Shown piece by piece: positions 58,456 to 64,000 of a DNA stretch of 64,000 nt. Both the position numbers and the translations under genes were made by a program. This DNA is from RPQJ01 sp963726665. GTDB lineage: Bacteria; Pseudomonadota; Gammaproteobacteria; Steroidobacterales; Steroidobacteraceae. The stretch's first letter is position 1. Each line of letters opens with the position of its first letter. The DNA lies in NCBI GenBank assembly GCA_963726665.1, contig CAVSDW010000016.1:38598-102597 (forward strand). Direction: 5' to 3'. Below the pieces are notes generated by a model. The model made no database searches, was not told the DNA's origin, and saw only the letters and a list, made by a program, of their open reading frames with translations.

Positions 58456-60390
58456 ATGGGGTTCAAGATGAATTTTCGGTCCAGCGTCCTCGTGCTTGCG
58501 GCGTCGACGTGTGTAGCAGCCGCTGCGCAGTCGGTGCGCGCCGAGGATGCGGGCCTGATCGACGACGAGATCGTGGTCACGGCCACTCGGCTGCCCGTTC
58601 CCGAGGCTCAAGTGCTCACGCCGGTGATCGTGATCGATCGCGATACGATCGAGCAGAGCGGCGCGGGCGACCCGACGGACATCCTGCGCTTCTACTCGGG
58701 GCTCGAGCTGTCGAGAAACGGGGGCCCCGGCCAGACCGCGTCGGTTTTCATCCGCGGCGCCGACAGCAACCAGACCCTGGTGATGGTGGACGGCGTGCGC
58801 ATGAATCCAGGCACGATCGGCCTCGCCCCGCTGCAGAACATCGCTCCGTCCACCATCGAGCGGATCGAGGTCGTGAAGGGGCCTCGCTCCGCACTGTGGG
58901 GCACGGACGCGATCGGCGGCGTGATCAACGTCATCACGCGTCGCGAGGCGCCCAACGCGTGGACGGCCGAGGTGGGTTACGGCGCGTACGACACCGAGCA
59001 GGCGAGCCTGAACGGCGGCATGGCGCTCGGACCCGCGCAGCTCGGCCTCGGCGTCGCCTGGATCGACAGCCAGGGATTCCCGACCCGCACCGATGACCGC
59101 GTAGACCGGGGATTCGACAACCTGAGCGGCAGCGCGACGCTGCGCGGCGACGTGGGTCCCGCGAATCTGTCCCTGACCTACTGGCGCGCCGCCGGCACGA
59201 CCGAGTACTCGGACTACTTTCTCGCGCCCGTCGACCAGGACTTCGCCTCGTCGACCGTGTCGCTCCAGGCCGACGTGCCGCTCGGCAACACGCTCGGCGC
59301 GAACCTGACCGCGAGCCACTTCGACGACAGCATCGACCAGAACCAGTCCACGGATTACCTGCGCACGCGCCGCGACACCGTCGACGGACAGCTCAACTGG
59401 CGCGTCGCGTCCCAGACCTGGAGCACGGGTGCGATGTTTACGCAGGAACGCGCGAGCAGCCGGTCGTACGGGGACCAGTACGAATCCGACACGCACAACG
59501 TGAATCTCTACGTGCAGGACCAGGTCGAGATCGGCCCGCACCGGGCGCTGGCTGCCGTCGGATACACCGATCACGAGACGGCTGGAAATGCCTGGACCTG
59601 GAACCTCGAATACGGGTACACGCTGCGCGGCGACACCCTGCTGTACGCACTGGGCGGCACAGGATATCGCGCGCCGGACGCGACGGACCGCTATGGTTAC
59701 GGCGGTAACCCGGACCTCGAGCCGGAGCAATCGTTCAACCTGGAGGCCGGGGTGCGTCACCGCTTCACGCGAGCGCAGATCGTTTCGATCTCCTGGTTCC
59801 GCAACCAGATCGACGACCTGATCGAGTACGTGCCCATGCCGCAGCCCGATGATCCGTATTACGGGATGAACCAGAACGTGGACCGCGCACGCATCGAGGG
59901 CGCTGAGGCGGCGTGGGAGTACTACTCGGCCCCCTGGCGGGCGCGAGTGAGCGCAATCCACCAGGACCCGCGCAACGTCACGACCGGAGAGCGGCTGCTG
60001 CGCCGGGCCGAGAACAGCCTCACCATCGCCGCGACGCGCACCGTTGGTCCGGTGGACCTCGGCCTCGACCTGCTCGCGAGCGGCGACCGCAAGGACTACG
60101 GCTACCCCGAGCCCGGGACGCTCTCGAGCTACGTGCTCCTGAACCTGACGGCGCGCTGGCGTGCGACCCCTTCCTTGACGGTGGCGGCGCGGCTCGAGAA
60201 CGCACTCAACGAACAGTACGAACTCGCCGACACGTACAACACGCCGGACCGCGGCCTGTACGTCACGGTGAGTTACACCGTCGGCGCGAGCGGCCAGCCC
60301 GTGCGCGTGGCGGAGGTGCGGACCGCGGACACGGCCGCGTCGCGCGGTGCATACTCGCCTTCGACGGACACAGCGCGGATGGGACTTTGA
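58456..60390 (+). CDS. btuB: TonB-dependent vitamin B12 outer-membrane receptor
   Basis: A 644-residue receptor with signal peptide (FRSSVLVLAASTCVAAAA), TonB box EIVVTATR (about 36-43), plug domain (VFIRGADSNQTLVMVDGVRM, VKGPRSALWGTDAIGGVINV) and a 22-strand barrel. The riboswitch upstream makes cobalamin the substrate. The normal barrel end is the aromatic strand RGLYVTVSYTVG; a tail of about 37 residues follows it before the stop, which overlaps the adenosyltransferase ATG (TGATG). A start at the second Met (MNFRSS) is equally possible. Confidence 0.92.
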   Translation: MGFKMNFRSSVLVLAASTCVAAAAQSVRAEDAGLIDDEIVVTATRLPVPEAQVLTPVIVIDRDTIEQSGAGDPTDILRFYSGLELSRNGGPGQTASVFIRGADSNQTLVMVDGVRMNPGTIGLAPLQNIAPSTIERIEVVKGPRSALWGTDAIGGVINVITRREAPNAWTAEVGYGAYDTEQASLNGGMALGPAQLGLGVAWIDSQGFPTRTDDRVDRGFDNLSGSATLRGDVGPANLSLTYWRAAGTTEYSDYFLAPVDQDFASSTVSLQADVPLGNTLGANLTASHFDDSIDQNQSTDYLRTRRDTVDGQLNWRVASQTWSTGAMFTQERASSRSYGDQYESDTHNVNLYVQDQVEIGPHRALAAVGYTDHETAGNAWTWNLEYGYTLRGDTLLYALGGTGYRAPDATDRYGYGGNPDLEPEQSFNLEAGVRHRFTRAQIVSISWFRNQIDDLIEYVPMPQPDDPYYGMNQNVDRARIEGAEAAWEYYSAPWRARVSAIHQDPRNVTTGERLLRRAENSLTIAATRTVGPVDLGLDLLASGDRKDYGYPEPGTLSSYVLLNLTARWRATPSLTVAARLENALNEQYELADTYNTPDRGLYVTVSYTVGASGQPVRVAEVRTADTAASRGAYSPSTDTARMGL

Positions 60391-60944
60391 TGGGACACCG
60401 ACTCAGCAGGATCTACACGCGCACCGGCGACGACGGCAGCACCGGTCTCGGCGACGGCCTGCGCGTGCCGAAGGAGCACCTGCGCGTCGAGGCCTACGGT
60501 ACGGTGGACGAGGCCAACAGCGCCCTCGGCCTGGTGCTGGCCACGACGGGCCTGCCTTCGGAAGTCGTCGAGTGCCTGACGGCCGTGCAGCACGAACTCT
60601 TCGAGCTCGGCGGCGAACTGTGCATGCCTGGTCACCGTGCGATCACGGACACGGACGTCGAGCGGCTGGAACGCACGCTGGATCGGTTCAACGACGCGCT
60701 GCCGCCGCTCAAGGAGTTCATCCTGCCCGGCGGCGGCCCCGCGGCGGCGGCCTGTCACCTCGCGAGGACCGTGACGCGTCGCGCCGAGCGGCGGACCTGG
60801 TCGCTGGCGCGCGTCGAAACGGTTGCGCCCGAAGTCCTCCGTTACCTGAACCGGCTGTCGGACCTGTTGTTCGTGATTGCACGGGTGCTCGCGAGACACG
60901 AGTCGGGCAGCGAAGTGCTCTGGAAGAAGCGGCAGCCCGTCTAG
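60390..60944 (+). CDS. pduO: ATP:cob(I)alamin adenosyltransferase, PduO type
   Basis: Makes adenosylcobalamin from cob(I)alamin and ATP. The 184-residue protein starts MGHRLSRIYTRTGDDGSTGL, the PduO/EutT-type N-terminus (TRTGDDGTT motif, here with GSTGL), followed by YGTVDEANSALGL and the C-terminal RYLNRLSDLLFVIARV with the ATP-site arginines. It is coupled to btuB by overlap, so the riboswitch controls uptake and activation of the vitamin together. Its stop overlaps the btuF stop on the other strand. Confidence 0.93.
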   Translation: MGHRLSRIYTRTGDDGSTGLGDGLRVPKEHLRVEAYGTVDEANSALGLVLATTGLPSEVVECLTAVQHELFELGGELCMPGHRAITDTDVERLERTLDRFNDALPPLKEFILPGGGPAAAACHLARTVTRRAERRTWSLARVETVAPEVLRYLNRLSDLLFVIARVLARHESGSEVLWKKRQPV

Positions 60945-61780
60945 CGCGATCGCGCGGCCCGTTTCGCCCGCGCATCGTCCAGCGACGCGCACACCGCCGC
61001 GGCGCCGTCCGCGAGACGCGGCGTCGCGCGAGTGAGCGTATCGGACGACATCGAGTAGATTGCCCCGTCGCGGACCGCGGCGAGCCCGGTCCAGCGACGC
61101 CAGAGTGCCCGGGGATCGGCGATCGTGTCGTCGGTGCTCAGGATCACCTGCGGGTCACGCGCAAGCACCGCCTCGAGCGCCACCGGCGGCGCGAGCTGGG
61201 GCAGCTCCGCGAACACGTTGCGTCCGCCGCAGAGCTCGACCACCTCGCTGATCACGTGCCGCCCATTGACGGTGTAGAGCGGCTCGTCGTCGATCTCGAT
61301 GAACACGCTCAGCGTCGACACTCCCGCGTGCTCCGCGCGCAGGCGCCGGATCGCGGCGTCGAAGGCGGAGGCTGACGCGTCGGCGACGGCTGACGTGCCG
61401 GCGATCTTCCCGATCGTGCGCAGCGCAGTCGCCACGTCGGCGAGGCGATAGGTCGGGATCGACACCACCCGCAGGCCCAGCGACTGGAGCCGCGCGACGG
61501 TTTCGCCCGGTGTGCCGGACGACCACGCGAGCACCAGGTCCGGCCGAAGTTGCAGGACCTGCTCCGCATCGACGCGCCAGGCGTCGCCGACGCGCGGCAG
61601 TGCGCGCGCCGCAGCCGGGTAATCGCTGTACTCGACCGTACCCACGAGCGCGCGCCCGGCGCCGGCAGCGTAGGCGAGCTCGGTCAGGTTGGGCGCGAGA
61701 CTCACGATGCGCAGCCCCGCCGCGCCCGCGGCCGCCGGCGCAACTGCGCCGAGCGCGATCGCCGCGAGCAGCCACTTCAC
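60941..61780 (-). CDS. btuF: Cobalamin-binding periplasmic protein (BtuF-like)
   Basis: A 279-residue helical-hinge binding protein. The signal peptide (KWLLAAIALGAVAPAAAGAAG) is followed by LRIVSLAPNLTELAYAAGAG and VGTVEYSDYPAAARALPRVG, the BtuF/FecB pattern for corrinoid or heme-like ligands, and a WRVDAEQVLQLRPDLVLAW segment. The GTG at 61780 overlaps the ampE stop (GTGA). It is likely the capture protein for btuC and btuD in this window. It converges with pduO. Confidence 0.88.
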   Translation of the reverse strand: MKWLLAAIALGAVAPAAAGAAGLRIVSLAPNLTELAYAAGAGRALVGTVEYSDYPAAARALPRVGDAWRVDAEQVLQLRPDLVLAWSSGTPGETVARLQSLGLRVVSIPTYRLADVATALRTIGKIAGTSAVADASASAFDAAIRRLRAEHAGVSTLSVFIEIDDEPLYTVNGRHVISEVVELCGGRNVFAELPQLAPPVALEAVLARDPQVILSTDDTIADPRALWRRWTGLAAVRDGAIYSMSSDTLTRATPRLADGAAAVCASLDDARAKRAARSR

Positions 61781-62682
61781 GATGCGCTGCCCGCGAGCAC
61801 CAGGACCGCGACGACGGCGAGCCAGATCCAGACGGAACGTGACACGATCCGCCATGCGCCCGATGCCGCGGCCGAATCGAGCGCCTCGGGCGCGACCGCG
61901 GACAGGCTCGACTGCAGCGAGGCCATGCCGACCCGGGCGAGCAGATCCTCCGAACGGTCCAGCATGCCCTCGCCGACGCGGTCCACGGCTGCGCGCCAGC
62001 TACCCACGGCGTCCTCGAAGCTGCCGGCGAGCGCATAGGCGCCCGCCGCGAGGCGCGCCGGAATCCAGGCCAGCAGCCCGTGGATGAGTGCGAGCGCACT
62101 GCCGAAGGTCCCCGACGCGACCGGCGTTCCGCGCCGCGCGGCCTCGAACGCAGCGCGGCGGCGCATGAGGTCGCTCACGCGGAACATCCAGGCACCCGCG
62201 GGCCCCAGCACGATGAACCAGAACACGACGCCGAAGATGCGATTGTTCGCCTGCACGAAGATTGCCTGCTCGACCGCCTCACGGAGGCCGGCTTGGCGCC
62301 CCGCAGCGTCGGACTCGAGCAGCTCCTTGGCACGCCGCGCCGCCTCGTCGCGGTCGCCGCGGTCAAGGGCGTCGAGGTAGTCGTCGACCTCATCGCGCAG
62401 GTCGCGCGGTCCGAAGGACACCAGCAGCACCAGCACGGCGAACGCAAGCTGCAGCAGCCCGAGAAGGTGGCTGCCGAGCAGCGCCGAGGCGAGCGCCACC
62501 GGCGCGACTGGCAGCGCGATTGCGATGATGGCCGTGGCGATCAACAGGCCGTCGGGTTTCTGCCCGGCGCCGCCTCCGACCCAGTCGCAGTAGCGGTCCA
62601 GCCAGCGCGGCTCCCGCAGGTGCAGGACCGCAGTGAGCCCGTGTTCGAGCACGAAGGCCATGATCAGCGCGATGAGACTCAT
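61777..62682 (-). CDS. ampE: AmpE-like membrane protein
   Basis: A 301-residue inner-membrane protein with four or five helices (LIALIMAFVLEHG at the start, LLIATAIIAIALPVAPVAL, ILVLLVSFGP region, VWIWLAVVAVLVLAG at the end). The CobD/AmpE fold signature includes AAVLHLREPRWLDRYCDW-type sequence and FWFIVLGPAGAWMFRVSDLM. AmpE is a partner of AmpD whose role in beta-lactamase signalling is unclear. It is coupled to ampD (ATGA) and btuF (GTGA), making ampD-ampE-btuF one unit. Confidence 0.85.
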   Translation of the reverse strand: MSLIALIMAFVLEHGLTAVLHLREPRWLDRYCDWVGGGAGQKPDGLLIATAIIAIALPVAPVALASALLGSHLLGLLQLAFAVLVLLVSFGPRDLRDEVDDYLDALDRGDRDEAARRAKELLESDAAGRQAGLREAVEQAIFVQANNRIFGVVFWFIVLGPAGAWMFRVSDLMRRRAAFEAARRGTPVASGTFGSALALIHGLLAWIPARLAAGAYALAGSFEDAVGSWRAAVDRVGEGMLDRSEDLLARVGMASLQSSLSAVAPEALDSAAASGAWRIVSRSVWIWLAVVAVLVLAGSAS

Positions 62683-63290
62683 GCGGGCGCCAACTCCAGC
62701 TCGTAGCGCGTCCGTGCACGGAGCAGTGGCCAGTCGAAGGCGATGCCTGGATCCGACTTCCTGCCCGGAGCGATGTCGCTGTGCCCGACCATGCGGTCCG
62801 GCGACAGCGTCGGGTACGCGCGGCACAGCACCGCCACGAGGCGGGCGAGCGCTTCGTACTGCGCGTGCTGGTAGGCGCTCGCGTCCGTCCCCTCGAGTTC
62901 TATGCCCACGGAGAAGTCGTTGCAGCGCTCACGCCCCCGCCAGCTCGAGACGCCGGCGTGCCAGGCGCGCCTCTGGAACGGGACGTACTGGACGAGCTCG
63001 CCGTCGCGACGCACCAGTACGTGCGCCGACACCTTGAGCGACGCAACCTCGGCGAAGTACGGATGCGCGTCCGCAGGCAGGGTGCCGGTGAAGAGCGCGT
63101 CGATCCACGGCCCGCCGAACTCCCCGGGTGGCAGGCTGATGCCGTGCACTACGATCAGCTCGGGCAACATCCCGGCCGGGCGGTCGTCGCAGTTTGGCGA
63201 GGCGACCTGCCTGGCGGCGGACAGCAGCCCGCTCCGGACGTCGAGGTCGGCTCTGGAGCGCTCGACTGGCCTCGCCGTGGAGGTACGCAT
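62679..63290 (-). CDS. ampD: 1,6-anhydro-N-acetylmuramyl-L-alanine amidase AmpD
   Basis: Cytoplasmic zinc amidase that recycles cell-wall anhydromuropeptides. The 203-residue protein has LIVVHGISLPPGEFGGP (first zinc His), WHAGVSSWRGRERCNDFSVG (substrate site) and MVGHSDIAPGRKSDPG (second His and Asp ligands). The ATG at 63290 gives about 20 extra N-terminal residues compared with E. coli (183). There is no signal peptide, consistent with a cytoplasmic role. It is divergent from bioA with 85 bases between. Confidence 0.92.
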   Translation of the reverse strand: MRTSTARPVERSRADLDVRSGLLSAARQVASPNCDDRPAGMLPELIVVHGISLPPGEFGGPWIDALFTGTLPADAHPYFAEVASLKVSAHVLVRRDGELVQYVPFQRRAWHAGVSSWRGRERCNDFSVGIELEGTDASAYQHAQYEALARLVAVLCRAYPTLSPDRMVGHSDIAPGRKSDPGIAFDWPLLRARTRYELELAPA

Positions 63291-63375
63291 GTGGCAATGA
63301 TGCACGCGCGTGGCGGCGCCCGCCACCGCGCGAAGCCTATTAGAATGAGCCGACCCGCCACCACCCGGAACCCGG

Positions 63376-64000
63376 ATGAACACCGCGAGCGACCTCGCCG
63401 AGCGCGACCTGCGCGTCGTCTGGCACCCCTGCACCCAGATGAAGGACCACGAGTGGCTGCCGATGATCCCCATCGCGCGCGGCGAGGGCGTATGGCTGCA
63501 CGGCTACGACGGCCGCCGCTACCTCGACGCGATCAGCTCCTGGTGGGTGAATCTCTTCGGCCACGCGAACCCGCGAATCAGCTCCGCGGTGGCGACCCAG
63601 CTCGGCCGGCTCGAGCACGTCATGCTGGCGGGATTCACGCACGAACCCGCAGTGAAGCTCGCCGAGCAGCTCACCGCGATCGCCCCGCCCGGCTTGAGCC
63701 GCTGCTTCTACGCCGACAACGGCTCGAGCGCGATCGAGGTTGCGCTCAAGATGAGCTTCCACTACTGGCGCAACGTCGGTCGCACCGGCAAGCGCCGGTT
63801 CATCACGCTCTCGGCGAGCTACCACGGCGAGACGCTGGGCGCGCTCGCCGTGGGCCACGTCGAGCTCTATCGCGAGATCTACCAGCCGCTGCTCATGGAC
63901 GTGATCACCGTACCCTCGCCGGACGCCTACGCGCGTGAGCCCGGCGCAGGCGAGGCCGACCACGCGCGGCGCATGTTCGCCGCCATGGAGGAAACGCTGG
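63376..64000 (+). CDS. bioA: Adenosylmethionine-8-amino-7-oxononanoate aminotransferase (3' end outside window)
   Basis: A PLP enzyme of biotin synthesis that makes 7,8-diaminopelargonate. The first 208 residues are seen: VVWHPCTQMKDHEWLPMIPI, the BioA N-terminus, then SWWVNLFGHANPRISSAV, LAGFTHEPAVKLAEQL, the PLP phosphate region FYADNGSSAIEVALKMSF, and YHGETLGALAVGH. The ATG at 63376 starts MNTASDLAERDL. The catalytic lysine lies beyond the window edge. BirA at 1669 could repress this gene, but I see no clear bio operator. Confidence 0.93.
   Translation, partial: MNTASDLAERDLRVVWHPCTQMKDHEWLPMIPIARGEGVWLHGYDGRRYLDAISSWWVNLFGHANPRISSAVATQLGRLEHVMLAGFTHEPAVKLAEQLTAIAPPGLSRCFYADNGSSAIEVALKMSFHYWRNVGRTGKRRFITLSASYHGETLGALAVGHVELYREIYQPLLMDVITVPSPDAYAREPGAGEADHARRMFAAMEETL

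Overview
The window comes from the chromosome of a GC-rich gammaproteobacterium. The evidence is gene content and order typical of that class: birA-coaX followed by a SPOR-domain gene, tyrS beside an M23 peptidase, convergent ppk1/ppx, erpA with a DUF6776 gene and rppH, ampD-ampE, a fused chorismate mutase-prephenate dehydrogenase of the E. coli TyrA length, and one rRNA operon in the order 16S-tRNA-Ile-tRNA-Ala-23S-5S. I cannot name the genus. No phage, integrase, insertion sequence or CRISPR array is visible.

Left part (1-8.3 kb): a truncated SPOR gene, a small cytochrome c, coaX-birA-plsY, a CtlX-type hydrolase, the ferrous iron system feoA-feoB with a small Cys-containing FeoB-associated protein, and a GtrB/GtrA pair followed by a broken DUF2298-like membrane protein (to 10.6 kb).

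Electron-transfer island (10.7-17.6 kb, minus strand): an 11-heme cytochrome c fused to a b-type membrane domain, an octaheme cytochrome, a four-cluster ferredoxin subunit, an NrfD-type quinol-interacting subunit, a monoheme cytochrome and a NapC/NirT-type hexaheme cytochrome. Together they look like a quinol:cytochrome oxidoreductase module (CbcSTU/CbcL-like logic) able to send quinol electrons to the periplasm. This is the most distinctive physiology here.

17.8-34 kb: a DUF2339-like membrane protein, an Uup-type ABC-F ATPase, a PrsW-like protein, a 1000-residue exported metallopeptidase/propeller/beta-barrel protein, a membrane-anchored protein made mostly of Asn-Ala-Ala repeats, and a stress-signalling block (ECF sigma, anti-sigma, STAS antagonist, RsbU phosphatase fused to an RsbW-like ATPase). 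The same candidate ECF promoter motif lies upstream of both the sigma gene and the repeat-protein gene. A heavily frameshifted spermidine-synthase-like membrane protein closes the region.

34.2-41.1 kb: rRNA operon with terminator, boxA sites and a strong promoter, then tyrS, whose 3' end runs through a perfect 30-bp inverted repeat of REP type. 41.2-64 kb: M23 peptidase, polyphosphate metabolism, erpA, rppH, tyrA, a diguanylate cyclase, pdxH, yaeQ, an MscS channel, and a vitamin B12 uptake set (btuC, btuD, riboswitch-btuB-adenosyltransferase, btuF) with ampD/ampE and the start of bioA.

At least eight genes, including the normally essential tyrS, carry single-base frameshifts. Indel errors in the assembly are the likeliest explanation, so broken genes here should not be read as biological losses without checking.
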